Source: Cricetomys ansorgei
Taxonomy: Eukaryota; Chordata; Mammalia; Rodentia; Nesomyidae
Assembly: GCA_026225945.1 (NCBI GenBank)
Contig: JAMJFZ010001868.1
Location: 6,974,001-7,038,000 of the forward strand
Length of the DNA stretch: 64,000 nt
Direction: 5' to 3'
Below the pieces are notes generated by a model, which worked only from the letters and a program-made list of their open reading frames with translations, ran no database searches and was not told where the DNA came from. Position numbers and translations under genes: made by a program. Positions 1 to 11,035 of the stretch are shown here, piece by piece. Each line of letters opens with the position of its first letter. Position 1 is the stretch's first letter.

Positions 1-1294
1 AGATGCATTTTCAATTAACTAATGTATAAGCAACCTCAATTTGTTTACCTAATCTTGATTTTTTATATGTCAAATAATTTAGAATAAGAAAAATCAATAG
101 TAGTTCTCAGATTAATTTTTTTATCTTGAGCAAGTGATTGGAGGTAAAATAATTCTAAAACTTCACCAGTTCCTGAAGGATGCTGGATCCTGTCTAACAG
201 CCAGAATTTGGACATGGCAAAAAAAATCACTTGTGCAATTTTAAATTAGTGAATTTGTTCTATCATATTTTTTGTCAGTTTTAATCATTAGAATTTTATT
301 CACTGGGATCAGTGTAAAGAAAATCTAGATGTATGAGGGTCTATTAGTTCAGCTGTTTACTAGCAATAAAGACATATTCGATCCATGGTTTCTTCATTAG
401 CAAAAATAAAATTGAAATATCGTTTTTCTACTGTTCCATAATTTTTTTTTCTAGTAGCAGTTCATAATTTAAATATACAACAGATCAAATAGATTTGAAA
501 GACTTTGGTAAGTCATTCTCAGGCCAGTGACACAGATAATCTAAAATTTAATATTGTTCTTTTCAGTCCTACATTAATTAAAGAGAAAATTACCCATTTG
601 ACTTTTGTTTGCTGTAAAGCCCCTTTGACAGTCCTCCCAATAGTATGGACAATTTTCTTAACACTCTGAGACGTGCTCTTCAGTGTGACTTTCCTGAATA
701 TTTCAATGCTTAGGTAAATGATGAGCATGAGAAAGTAAACTGATGCTAGTGATTTTTCCATTTATAATTTAGCTAGAACAGCCTTTTGGTTGCTGCCCCT
801 TTGGACATCTTCTTTAACTAGTTTTGATCCTTACTTAAAACTCCACTAAAAATTGCTAAAAATTAATTGATACTTAACCAACATTTTATTTGCGGTAAAG
901 ATGCCACTCATGCTTTTCCGTTGGTAGGAAGTCCTTGTTGTCTTACAGATACTATTATTTAGAACATGAATTCGCTGTGCAGTTAAAATAGGTATGAGAG
1001 AAATCAACTTGACATTGCTTTGGCCCTGAAGGTATTTTCTGGAAATAATTTTAAATACATTCCTGCTATGCTTCGCTGTCAGACACATTTCATCAAAAGG
1101 TAGTTCGCAGAGAAAAATTCAGATTCACTGAAAAGTGGCTGTTTCATCTTCTTTCACATTCTCACCTACTTCTCCCACCAAGTCCCCACCAACACTTACA
1201 GGTGAAATTGCCTAGTATCTTCGATTCCAAGTAAAAAAAAAAAAAAACCAGCTTTGAACCTTTTGTTCATCTTCAAAGATCGGGAAACAAATAA
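1..1294. other. Unassigned AT-rich DNA
   Basis: No repeat family, RNA gene or convincing exon was recognised. Two 80-codon minus-strand frames (519-761 and 846-1088) have no recognisable domain and look like chance frames. A run of A's occurs near 1233-1246 with no visible element body in front of it. Confidence 0.5.
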
Positions 1295-1440
1295 TTAATC
1301 TGCACAACACATTTGAGAAGTATCGTGCATCATTATCACTGTGACAAAAGTAGAGGATCTGGGAAATGAAATAATCTGCCTAGGGCAATCCAAGTTATTA
1401 CTAGGAGTGGACCACGGTGCTCTGTACCTTTCCCATTTTG
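1295..1440 (+). repeat. MIR-like SINE relic
   Basis: The order of motifs fits the MIR core: a stretch like the 'bases retained in the gel of a gradient of A-rich comparison' section is absent, but the sequence runs from a cytosine-poor start through a segment resembling 'aaataatctgcctagggcaatccaag' in split form (aaataatctgcc, then tagggcaatcc) to a 'gtgctctgtacc' end. In MIR these positions read as the 'taacttgcccaaggtcac' core and the 'agcccgtgctc' end. It is heavily diverged, so the family call is moderate. Confidence 0.5.
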
Positions 1441-1635
1441 AGACCTCATCTCATCTTGCCCAATCATAATAGGAATTCATGTTTTCACTCTGCATAACTT
1501 TTGTTGAAGCAACAGTGTATTCTCAATACAATTTGTGTATTTGTGGTAAGGAATTTGCATGTGGAAAACTCAGTTTAGTAGCCAATATGATCTATAGACA
1601 GATCCCATCTCAGCTTGTTCTGATAGCAAGCAACA

Positions 1636-1815
1636 AATGTCACCATGCATGTGTGTGTTTGTATGTCAGTGGGGGGCATGCAAGGTATATATGGAGTCCA
1701 GAGGTGACAATATTGGGCATCTTTGTCAATCACTCTCCACTCTCAATGGTTCAGCTGCATTGCCAAGCCAACAAGCTCCAGCGCCCTCCTGGCTTTGCCT
1801 CCCCTGCCGTGGAGT
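1636..1815 (-). repeat. B4-type SINE, degenerate
   Basis: Read on the minus strand this matches the rodent B4 body. On the plus strand one sees the TG-rich 3' end (catgcatgtgtgtg), then ggagtccagaggtgacaat, then a CGCTCTCCAC-like segment (cactctccactc), then the B1-like part ending in cctggctttgcctccc. The element explains most of a 151-codon plus-strand frame (1479-1934) and its 74-codon neighbour, which are therefore not credible genes. Confidence 0.65.
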
Positions 1816-2560
1816 TACAAGAACACGCTTCTACACAAAGTTTTCATATGGGCATAAGTAAGTATGTGAATTCAGGTCTTCAAGCTTTTACAGGAAGCAC
1901 TTTTTGGACAGGAAACTCCAGATTTCACCTGTAACTAATGACCAGACCAGATGATGGATATCATGGATGAAAAAAAGAAGTGTAGACTGTTGCAAAAAGC
2001 AGTTGATATTCACTAAGGAAATAGTTTGTAATGTTTAAAGAGGAAAACAGGCATCTCCATTAGCATGTGTTGGACATCTAGTTCTTGCTGAGAACTGTAT
2101 GTGACAAAGAATTAAGCATATTCTAAATCCCATGGGCTCAAGTAATACTCACATGAATATTCACCTTTAAGTGCAGGGTTGTACTTACAAATAAATTTCT
2201 CAAATGAAGCACAGGTCTTTCTTCCTGGCGTCTCTACACTAAGTACCTCAGAGTACCTATATTTTTTTCCTCCAAAGTTAACCAGCTATGCAAGACAGAG
2301 CCATTCTGGCACTTATCACAAAATTAGCAGAATTTTACCCTCATCATGTCCAGCTGATAAACAGCCTTTGGTGAGCCGGACTCATGTTGCTTGTCTGCTA
2401 ATTGGTCCAGCTATATTCATTTGGTGTGGCTGAGCCTCCAAACAAATTAAGGTTAATTGGAATCAGGAATGGATCAGCAACCTTAGTACTCAATCTACTT
2501 AGCAGTTCCCTTCACCTCATTACTTTCCTGTTTTGTTCATTTTAGTTCTCTGCATAAATG
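1816..2560. other. Unassigned DNA
   Basis: No repeat or gene recognised. An 84-codon plus-strand frame at 2179-2433 shows no domain, no codon signature and no splice context that I could support. Confidence 0.45.
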
Positions 2561-2680
2561 TGTTCTCTCCCTCCCTTTCCCATGTCTATTACTATCTCTC
2601 TGTTTCCCATCTCTCTTATTATCTCTCCCTCTGTCATCTCTGTTACTATCGCTCCCTTTCTCTTTCCTGCTATGGTAACT
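2561..2680. repeat. Imperfect pyrimidine-rich tandem repeat
   Basis: A CT-rich tract containing four loose copies of a unit like 'tattactatctctc...ccc' spaced about 25-30 bases apart. It gives a low-complexity 88-codon frame rich in Ser, Leu and Tyr, which is a composition artefact. Confidence 0.75.
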
Positions 2681-3676
2681 ATTTTATTTCAAAGTGTTTT
2701 GCAGACAAATCTGTGGTGGCAAGTGGTAAACCACAACGCAACAGACTAACCAGAATTGATACCTTCAAGAGATGGCACAGGGACCTTCAGCTGCCATGAT
2801 GCTTCAGTGTCATAGCTCCTACTCACTGAACACTCACTGTGGCAAACAAGAATGAAGTAGTCCACACGCAGAGCTTCATTGTCCCAGCCAACAATCTTTA
2901 TTCCTGGTTCACGAGGATGTACACCTGTCCTTAATTAACCTGACTGCAAAGTCCCTACAATGAACTCAGTGAATTTTGGTCAACAGAATCGGATTGAAAT
3001 ATCTATTTCCTGCCAGCTCCTACTGTGAATTAAATTTAGAACTTTGAAAAATAGCTTCTTAGCTTGTGAAAACAGTATACTTCCCACTCAAGCCTTAAAA
3101 ACCAGAAAGCCTAAAATAAGTGAAAATGAATTTCAACCAGAATTTACTAATACTATCCTGATAGCCTAGGGTTGTTTTCTGTTTGTTTGTTTGTTTAGGC
3201 AGTAAAATTTATATGTATGTAAATATGAAGCTTGTTTTACTAGCTTCAGAGTGAGAATTCCCTAAACCACGAAAGCAACTAGCATTCCTGTAACCCTCTT
3301 GGGAAAAAAGAAGAAATTATATGTAACAAAGACCGTCATTCTAAGTACATGTTACAGTTACAGATGCATTTAGGAGGGTGGATGTAACATACAAACCCCT
3401 GAGACATACTGTTCTCTTCACTTGCCTCTTGAAGCTCCAATATGCTTTTAATAGGCTCTCTCACTAAACTAAAGCTCCTGTCCTTCAAAAAGATATTGAA
3501 TTAGTAAATGGAAGTGTTTTCTGCCCTTATCTGTTTCTCCTTTCAATGGGTCCTGCTTCACAAACAACAGTAACCCAATAAGATCTGTAGAAAAATTGCT
3601 GGTAGGTTTTCATCCACCATGTGAGGCCCACAAACTGAATTCAATTCACTAGGCTTGCTCAACAAGTACTTTTACC
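2681..3676. other. Unassigned DNA with a short GTTT run
   Basis: No gene or repeat family recognised. A short (GTTT)n run lies at about 3178-3197. Confidence 0.45.
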
Positions 3677-4295
3677 TGTTGTATCCAGAGTCCAGAATCC
3701 CCCTCCACAGGTACCACCAGGAACCCAGTTCTGATGTAAAAGCAAGGAGCCTTTATTCTTCAGAGCAAACCAGCATTCTGGAGTCAGGCACCAGGTGAAA
3801 TGGCCAACCCTGAACAAAGGCTTGCTGGTCTTTTTATAGACAGTAAGAGGAGTTTCAACATAGGTGAGGTAGCCTGGTTTCTAATTGGGGAACAGAAATG
3901 CACTTTACAATGTTTAGTTTTGATTGGCTGGTGCTCAAGAGGCTAACTGTCCACATTCTTAAGCTATATCTGGTTAGCCAGCAAAGTCAAGACATTTGGT
4001 TTATGGCCCCTAGGTCATCTGGCCAGATAAGATAGGGGTCACACCTGCACTGCTCCTTCTCTCTGATTGGTTGCCCTCATAGTGAGAGTCCTTTCTCAGG
4101 TTATCTAAGCCCCATTTGTCAGATATATTCGTCATCCTGGCCCCTGTCAGTCAACCATTTGGTTCAGGGAAGGAACTCCTGCAGTCTTTCCTGAGGACCA
4201 GGGTTTGGGTGGGGCCCTTTCGAGTCCTAAGGGCTGTGGGTCTTCCACAGAAGGTGGAAGCCCTTTCCCTCAGAAAGAATTGTCCAAGTCTAACA
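3677..4295 (-). mobile_element. Solo LTR, gammaretrovirus (ERV1) type, copy 1
   Basis: The element reads as an LTR on the minus strand. Its ends are TGTT and AACA, a matched terminal inverted repeat. In order it holds an inverted CCAAT box (aaccaatcag, about 4064-4075), a TATA box (tataaaaaga, about 3830-3840), then AATAAA followed by ggctccttgc (about 3746-3765). The polyadenylation region and the sequence after it resemble the R/U5 of murine-leukaemia-type LTRs. Flanking four-base words are TACC on the left and TATC on the right, a plausible 4-bp duplication with one change. No gag, pol or env is adjacent, so it is a solo LTR. Confidence 0.8.
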
Positions 4296-4432
4296 TATCC
4301 ACTCCCCAAGCCAAATTACCAGCCCCTGTGAGGTTCTGATATAAACATTTTAATTGACTTTTATAGCATGAAAAAAAAGGATAAAATACCAAGCATTTTA
4401 TTCATTTATTTATCATTTAAAATATTTTTAAT
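4296..4432. other. Spacer between two LTRs, with half of a target duplication
   Basis: AT-rich spacer. Positions 4402-4420 are identical to 4778-4796 (19 bases, tcatttatttatcatttaa), so the second LTR landed inside a pre-existing short tandem duplication. TAAT at 4429-4432 is the left copy of the 4-bp duplication. Confidence 0.8.
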
Positions 4433-4774
4433 TGTTGTGCCCAGTTTTTGAAATCCAACTCCTCCTCACCAGGAGTCCACCAATTCTGATGCAAAAGCAA
4501 GGAGCCTTTATTCTGCAGAGCAAACCAGTGCACTGGGGTCTGGCACCACCACAAAGATGGCCGACCCCTGAGAGGCTTCCTGCAAGGGATTTGAAAGGGA
4601 AAAGGGGATCTCTCTGATTGGTCAGAACCCAGGCACTGGATTGGCTCATTAAATGTTACACGGCAACAAGGATTTCTGGGAAAACAGAGCGGTTTTTATA
4701 GTGAGTACTATAATGAGTCCTTACATTAAATGGAGAGGTTAGTGCCTTTACCACTAGGGGAGCTAGGCTTTTCA
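4433..4774 (-). mobile_element. Solo LTR, gammaretrovirus (ERV1) type, copy 2
   Basis: A 342-base relative of the LTR just upstream. Shared features on the minus strand are two CCAAT motifs (near 4615 and 4640), a TATA box (ctataaaaaccg, about 4690-4702) and AATAAAGGCTCCTTGC (about 4497-4513). It starts TGTTGTGCCC and ends AGGCTTTTCA on the plus strand. It is bounded by a perfect 4-bp duplication, TAAT at 4429-4432 and 4775-4778, the size typical of gammaretroviruses. It is shorter than copy 1 because most of the U3 upstream region is absent. Confidence 0.85.
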
Positions 4775-4931
4775 TAATCATTTATTTATCATTTAAGTCA
4801 TCTTCCTGGCTGGCCAAATCAATAACTAAAAATTCATTTAGATTGCTTTAAGCTAAAAACATTAAATTATTAGGAAAATTGCTGACAGATTTTTACAAAT
4901 TGTAAAACTTATCGAGCATTTCTGCCTGGTC

Positions 4932-5339
4932 TTAAACAATCACTGATGGGCTTTCTATCACTCTGGCTCTGCTAGTTGTGAAGCTCTCAAATCTGTGTGA
5001 GCTGCAATTATCACTCTCTTTAACTTCTTTGCATGGTTTTTCGTAGTTTTGAACTATTTCTTCAACCATTGTGCTGACCGGAACTAAACAGGGATTTGCA
5101 GGTCTCCTTTTCACAAAAGCACTGGTGGTCCGGGAGGGGAGAGGGGGGAGATATCTCTCCTCTTTGTTTTGTAAACTAGGTATTTTGAGCTGCCGGGCTC
5201 CCAGATAGCTACCTCCCAACATGAGGAGATTTCCGGGACATTCTTGTGCCCTAGCCTGGAGGCTTTCTGCAGAAAGTAAGCTGGAGCAGTAGAAAGCTGG
5301 TCTTGTATTTCTTTCATCTCTAGGATCACAGTCCTTCAT
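4932..5339 (-). other. 135-codon open frame, unrecognised
   Basis: This is the longest minus-strand frame not explained by a repeat I know. It starts at an ATG (5337-5339) and ends at a TAA. The predicted product is polar, with no membrane segment, signal peptide, zinc-finger cysteine spacing or other domain I recognise. It lies between a solo LTR and a reversed L1 3' UTR, so it may be part of an unrecognised mobile element. There is no sign of a promoter, splice sites or a poly-A tail that would mark a retrogene. Coding status is doubtful. Confidence 0.15.
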
Positions 5340-5540
5340 TGCCTAATGTCCAGTTTTTTGAAAACCAACATTCCACAGCATTTCTTTGGATTTTGCTGGT
5401 TTCAGGCTGGTTTGACAGTGTCGTACGTGCATTATAATGTACTTTGGTAAAGTCAATCCCCGTTTCCTCCCTTTTATTTATTCCTCTATTCAACTACCAC
5501 TAATCTGTGTTAATGTGTTCCAATTTGCTTTAAGGCCAGA

Positions 5541-6265
5541 GTCCAGTTAGTGCTGCCAGTACGTGCATGAGTGTTGATGCATTTATTGGACCAGGGTTAG
5601 CGTCTCAGGAGCCACATCCTTGAGGAAAGCTCACCACGCTCAGTCTTCTGGCCGATTTTATTGACAACAGGTCCTTAGGTAGGGGTAGCACTTCATAGCT
5701 CACATCATTTTCCTTGCTGGGATTCTTGCCTAGCTTAATCTTGCACAGATTTGGGTTATGCCCATAACACCACTGAGTTCATATGCGCAACTGTCCTGTC
5801 ATACCTGGGAAGCACTGTTTTTCTGCTGTCATCACCTAACTTTGGCTCTTACAGTCTTTCCATCCACTTTTCCACAGAGGCCTTTGCGCGGGGGAGGGCG
5901 GAGGTAATAAAAAAATCCCATTTAGGATTGAGCACTTCTTAGTGCCTTACTTTTTCCATGTTAACCACTTGTGGGTCTCTGTGCTAATCACTATCTACTG
6001 AAAACAGAAGCATCTCTAATGATGATTGAGAGATGCACTAGTCTATGTGCATAGAAATAAGCCATTAGAATTCAGGTTAATAGCTTTAATACTATGCCTA
6101 TTTAGCAGAATAATAGGAATAGATACTCCCTGGAGTCATGGAATCTATCAAGTGGGATTGATAGATGGGCTCATGGCATCATTTACAGTGTTTTGAGTTA
6201 TGTCTCAATCCTGTTTCAGTAGCATAATTGCCATGCTTCCCATGTCCTTTAGAAAGATGACACAC
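5541..6265 (-). mobile_element. L1 3' UTR fragment (Lx-type)
   Basis: The plus strand reads as the reverse of the rodent L1 3' region. Markers in order are gtgctgccagtacgtgcatg, ctgagttcatatgcgcaactg, tctggctcttaca-like (ttggctcttacagtctttcc), cccatttaggattgagcac, cttgtgggtctctgtgctaa, and tttagcagaataatagga. The match is long and collinear. No coding part of the L1 remains. Confidence 0.85.
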
Positions 6266-7520
6266 ACTTGTATTTCAAAATCTGTCTTTCATTTGTCATG
6301 GATTACGTAGATATGCTATCAAAAGAACTATCCTCAAAGACAGATTTCTACAAATAAAAATATATTTCATGAAAATGTTCATGATCTCTTGTCCTGGCCT
6401 GCGAGGATCAAAATAAGTAAGTAACCCAGGTTTTCTTGCTTGGATTGCAGAAAGTTTTTGAGAAGAGAATTTGCGTGTGATTTGTATGTACTTATGTTGA
6501 GATGTTATGAGAAGGAAGTTATGTCACAGAGAAATCCAACATAGGGATCATATAATTTTTCTAAGGCAAAGTTTTGTGATTAATATTTTCTGTATACTGG
6601 GGTTTGAGTATGAGTGATGTGCTTAATGAGTTTTTCAGAGAGTTTCTAAGCATCAGTATTACTGACACTCGGGGACAGATAGTCCTTTGCTGTAGGTGGG
6701 GAAACAGCTGTGGTATGTGTTGCAGAGTGTTAAGCAGTTTCCTGGGCCTTGTTCCCATTAAATTGCAGGAACACTCCCAACTGCTAATAAGTTACCCCAA
6801 GTTGGTGATAACCAAAAATGACTAGATGTTAACAAATGTCCCTGCAGGCACAACCACTCCCAATCAACTGTCAATATCATTTGGTCATGTGGGCTTTTAA
6901 TTTTTCCAGATTCCTTCCTGCTGTTGCTTGTATTTCTATCTCTAGGTTCTGATAGTCACGCAGATCCTGTGTTTATCAATACTAATTCTTTTCCTACATT
7001 TTCCCCACAACACTACTAAGATTGTTATGTTCCACCACTATGATACAATATTGATAAATGTGAATATAATTGCATTTAAGGGCCATGAGTAATTTTACAA
7101 TCAAAATTAATCATAGTTATATCTAGAAAATTATGAATTACTGATTAGGAAGTTAGAGTCCTTTTCTATATGTTTCTAATATTTCTAATATTCTGTAGTT
7201 GGTATGTGCCCCACTATTGCCAAGTCAACCTCATATCTTCTTTCTTATTTCTTTATCTTGACCCCTCTTCATTTCACAAACTCCTTACTCTGTTTCCAGG
7301 TAGAATAAATATGTTTTGGTGCTTTCCCAAGCGCAGTGTGTAGCCAGCACACTTTCAGTGTGTAGCCAGCAGAATGTGTCATATAGGAGCAAAAAGATCC
7401 ATCTGGACCTGTCGTATACTTTTTTTAATATTAAAACTAATTGACTTGTAGATGAACTATGAGACTCCCTCACTGTGTAAAAAGCGTTTCCCATCTGAAA
7501 TGCTCTGATGTAACTCTGCA
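6266..7520. other. Unassigned AT-rich DNA
   Basis: No repeat or exon recognised. A 16-base word, cagtgtgtagccagca, occurs twice about 22 bases apart near 7335-7375. Confidence 0.45.
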
Positions 7521-7524
7521 CTTG

Positions 7525-7830
7525 ACTGTTTCCTTCTGATTGCCCAAGTCCTATTTTAAATGCCACCTTCAGGGATGCTGTCCCTGTGGCACTGATTATG
7601 CAATAAAGCAACTCCTCAACTAGGCTGTTGTGTTTCAGAGCAACTAGCTCCTTCTCTGCTCTTATTGGAATCTCTAGCTGCATTTACATATTAGTATCTA
7701 ATTCTTCACTTGTGTTTTTATTAGTTTCTAAGCTCCTTGAGACAGGAATATATCAGTTTTTTTTCCAGCTATGTTCAGTGCCAAGGAGTCAATAGATGTG
7801 TTCCTTTGTTAGTTACAAAATGAAGAAATT
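7525..7830 (+). repeat. L2 LINE 3' end relic
   Basis: The order of motifs fits the 3' end of an L2: a 'taaatgccaccttcagggatgctgtccctg' type segment (seen as taaatgccaccttcagg, then ctgtccctg), a run like 'tttttattagtttctaagctcc', and 'ttgagacaggaat' followed by a 'gtgccaaggagtcaataga' end. These correspond to the 'agctccttgagggcaggga' and 'tgctcaataaatg' parts of L2. A 132-codon minus-strand frame at 7285-7683 lies across it and is not taken as a gene. Confidence 0.7.
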
Positions 7831-8855
7831 GGTGCTGAAAAAGGAGACATTGTCCACGAGAGTGCGGCAAAGTACACTTAGCAATTACATGCAGGTTTCA
7901 GTGAGGTCAGTTGAGTCAAAATAACATAAAGTTATTTCTGCCTAAGCAGAGAAGATAAACCAATCCTCCAATGATATCTCAGGAACAGCAAGTATGTACC
8001 TTAACTGCAAAGAGCTTGGTTATAACTGTGTTGCTCTTTTCCTTCATAATAAAGTAGTAAATGGGAAATCTCTTTTTTATCTCTAGTGAAATGTACAGGG
8101 GAATAGCTAATTGCTTATGCAAGAAGAAACAATAATCCTTGGGAAACATAAATGATTGATAATATAAATAATTCCGAATTTTATAGATTCTCTCAGAAAT
8201 CAACCTTAAAAGTCTCTTAATATGTGAATGAAGACCAAGAGAGAAAAATATGGAAGGGGCAGCCTTTGAAATCGCCTGATGGGAAGTGAATTAGACTGGG
8301 CAGCAGCAGGAAACTCTCCTCGGGGCCAAAAGACATGACAGAAAATATGCAAAGTGGCCTTTGTTCACCAGTTCAGCTGTCTTGCTCTGCACTTAGCACT
8401 CTTCCCGACAGCACTGCCGACATAAATAGATGCATCAGAAGAAGTCCTTAATTCCAACACTAAAACTTTACCAAGAATACTTTTTCCTACAAACACAGAA
8501 TATGCACTCAGATACCCAAATACATACTTCAGAAATAGCAAACGAGTTCCAGCTCACCTTCAGCTCAGAGCTATATGCTGCTGGAACTGTTGGTGACTTT
8601 TAATTGTTCTATGTATACACATACATCTCATGCTAAAATGAGGAAAAATATGACTCAAAAGTTTAGAGTCAAAATTGTAAGCTCACAAAACAAGAAGCTC
8701 ACAAAAGAAGAAGTACGTTACCGAGAATTAGAGTCCAGGTTTTGAACTCCGACTCCTGTATACTCGTATAGCCCTGTCCCATTTATCTTAAAATTTACAA
8801 AACAATGTAATGTATGGTTCACATTCACTAACTCACTGCTCAACTCTGTCCCTTT
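7831..8855. other. Unassigned DNA
   Basis: No element recognised with confidence. Near 8725-8760 a short stretch (agagtccaggttttgaactc) is reminiscent of the MIR 3' half, but too little is present to call. Confidence 0.4.
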
Positions 8856-8859
8856 GTTA

Positions 8860-9000
8860 TCTCACTGTGGTAACTAAAGCCATAACAGAGATGAAGATAT
8901 CGGAGCTTCAGACTGGTATTAATTTTTTTCTAGTAGTCACAGAGCTATTGTGGAGGCAGAGCTAAATTTTAATGCAGTTATCCAAATGAAAACCCACATC
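8860..9000 (+). repeat. Possible MIR relic
   Basis: A segment with an 'agatgaagatatcggagcttcaga' start (agatgaagatatcgg) and 'agtagtcacagagctattg' followed by 'ggaggcagagct' is in the order expected for MIR (monitor of 'gaaactgaggc', 'gtcacacagctag', 'ggcagagc'). Divergence is high. Confidence 0.45.
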
Positions 9001-9705
9001 GTTCCCTATATTATTAAACTATAAGGGTTGAAAGAAAGACATGTAAAAATGAACGATTTCCTATTGAAAACATCATTCTGCTTCATTCTCAAAACTCCTC
9101 AGAAATTACAAGAAAAAAGAAGAACATTAAACCCACAGCAGCGTGTGAAATCATTCCCATGCAGAGGACTTCCCAGATGGCTGAGCAGGAAAGGGAAGAC
9201 CAAATTGCCAGACACCTGTAATGCACTGGGAAGAGGATCCAAAGCTGAAAACGTAGAACTCTGGACTAATGCCAAGAGCTGCCAGACACTGCGAGTGGAA
9301 AATATGAGAAAGGACATCCACTAAACACAAAGCTCTGAAGAAAAAGATCTCATGAGCCATAAGCAATATGCACCCAGTCAATGTACCTTCAGAACTTATG
9401 GTATCAATTCTAGGTATTTGCTTACACTCTTAAAAACCTCAGTTTCTTATCAACAGGCTTCTTTTGAATGCAGTTCAAATGTACATATTCTGAAAAACTA
9501 CAAAAATAAAGGTAACAGGATGAAGAAAGCAAGACAACCCTATGTACTGCAGAAATTGAAAACCACACAGATAGGAATGGCAGCGTGAATGGTAAGCATG
9601 ATACAAAGGGAGAAGAAACTAAGATAAGCATCAACCCTGAGCCTCAACATCACGGATGCCATCTCAGCAGCTTTGTGTCTTCGAATAATAAATGTTCAGA
9701 ATCAC
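9001..9705. other. Unassigned DNA with a 98-codon frame
   Basis: A plus-strand frame at 9028-9324 has a Lys/Arg-rich product without a recognisable domain. Overlapping minus-strand frames of similar length argue that frame openness here is local composition. No repeat was recognised. Confidence 0.4.
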
Positions 9706-9709
9706 CAGT

Positions 9710-9850
9710 CTGGTGGGTTTAATTTCCCATTTCAATATTAGAAAAGAAGAAACTGAGGCAAATACAGATAAATAATTTGTCTGAGATCATGCAAAAATGT
9801 GTGGAATTGGTATTTGAAATTTAGCAACGGCTGTCTCTATTACATTCTTT
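9710..9850 (+). repeat. MIR SINE relic
   Basis: The stretch aagaagaaactgaggcaaat followed by taatttgtctgagatcatgc and ggaattggtatttgaa has the exact motif order of the MIR core: 'gaaactgaggc', 'aacttgcccaaggtcac', 'ggattcgaacc'. Confidence 0.7.
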
Positions 9851-10248
9851 TACCCATCAAATAATTAAAAAATTCATGAAAAAATATAGTCTCAGTAGGA
9901 AAACTAGGGAGAACTCTCAAATATCTATTCCCAATGTAATGTATATATTGGGGAATATTCAGTCAACTGAATCATATATTTAGTATTATAGATGTGAATA
10001 AATGTTTCTTTCAACATGCAGCAACATACGACACCTAAATATTATATTTAAATAAATTACAAACAGTATATATTTTATTCTATTTGCATAAAATTTCAAA
10101 ATAGGTATCATTAATCTATGTAGTTAAGACTTAAGAACTTGAAAATGGCACCACAGCAAGGATTAAAGAATATGAAGGGGCATAAGATTTCTTCTCGAAT
10201 GATGTTGAGTTTTACATCTCTCACTCCATGGTCATTACACTAATGAAC
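9851..10248. other. Unassigned AT-rich DNA
   Basis: No gene or repeat recognised. Confidence 0.45.
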
Positions 10249-10262
10249 AAAAGAGCTATAAG

Positions 10263-10430
10263 GGCCAGGTGATGGTGGCACACGCCTTTAATCCCAGCAC
10301 TCGGGAGGCAGAGGCTGGCGGATCTCTGTGAGTTCCAGGCCAGCCTGGTGTATAGAGTGAGTTCCAGGACAGCCAGAGTTGCAACAGAGAAACCCTATCT
10401 TTAAGAAAAAAAACCAAAAAACAAAAAGTA
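10263..10430 (+). mobile_element. B1 SINE with target-site duplications
   Basis: This is the best-preserved SINE in the window. The 7SL-derived body reads gatggtggcacacgccttta, atcccagcactcgggaggca, gaggctggcggatctctgtg, then the RNA polymerase III B-box region gagttccaggccagcctgg and the end gcaacagagaaaccctatct, with an A-rich tail. It is flanked by 14-base direct repeats, aaaagagctataag at 10249-10262 and aaaagaactataag at 10431-10444, with one mismatch. The duplication length is that of L1-driven retroposition. It also explains a 71-codon minus-strand frame. Confidence 0.95.
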
Positions 10431-10444
10431 AAAAGAACTATAAG

Positions 10445-10810
10445 TGGTTGTATGTTTTTGATATGTAGCAACTACTGTGTACTGATGTGTATCCTATATT
10501 TTATGCATTTAACTTTTAATGTCATTAAATACACTAGTATAATAAACTTTCTGATATTTTTAACTTATTTTGCTTGTTAAAATTTGAGTGATTCTCTAAG
10601 ATTCAAAGAAGAAAAATCAGTTAAAACTTTTAAAGAGTTAGATAAGAATTTATAGAGTATAACAAATCATCATATTTACATGAATTCCCTTTGACACATG
10701 CTGGTCTCAAGATTCCTAGGAAGCAAAGTAATTTCTGTGAAACAACTGCAAGGAAATGTAACTTTATGCTTTTGCTTCTGCTTGTGTATCCCAACTATGA
10801 ATTCCACGGA
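10445..10810. other. Unassigned AT-rich DNA
   Basis: No gene or repeat recognised. Confidence 0.45.
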
Positions 10811-10814
10811 TATG

Positions 10815-11035
10815 TGTGCATGCGTGTCTGTGTAGACACAAGGCGACACGGCATGCTTTGGAGGTCAGAAGAAGGCCTGAGTTATTTACTTACGTCTCAT
10901 CCACCAGAGGTTAACTGGGATGATAGACATGCACAGCATGTGACAGCATGTGTGGCTTCATGTGAGTCACGAGGATCTGAATTCCAGCTTGCATGACAAG
11001 CACTCCACCCACTAATCTCAAGTAACTCACTCATT
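10815..11035 (-). repeat. B4/B3-type SINE, degenerate
   Basis: On the plus strand the reversed SINE begins with its TG-rich tail (gtgtgcatgcgtgtctgtgt), continues with ctttggaggtcagaagaagg and gggatgatagacatgcac, and ends with the tRNA-related head as gcttgcatgacaagcactcc. This is the usual layout of a reversed B4. It explains a 101-codon frame at 10691-10996. Confidence 0.65.

Noticed and set aside
1479..1934. 151-codon plus-strand frame as a gene
   Set aside because: Its middle is a reversed B4 SINE, and the rest has no domain.
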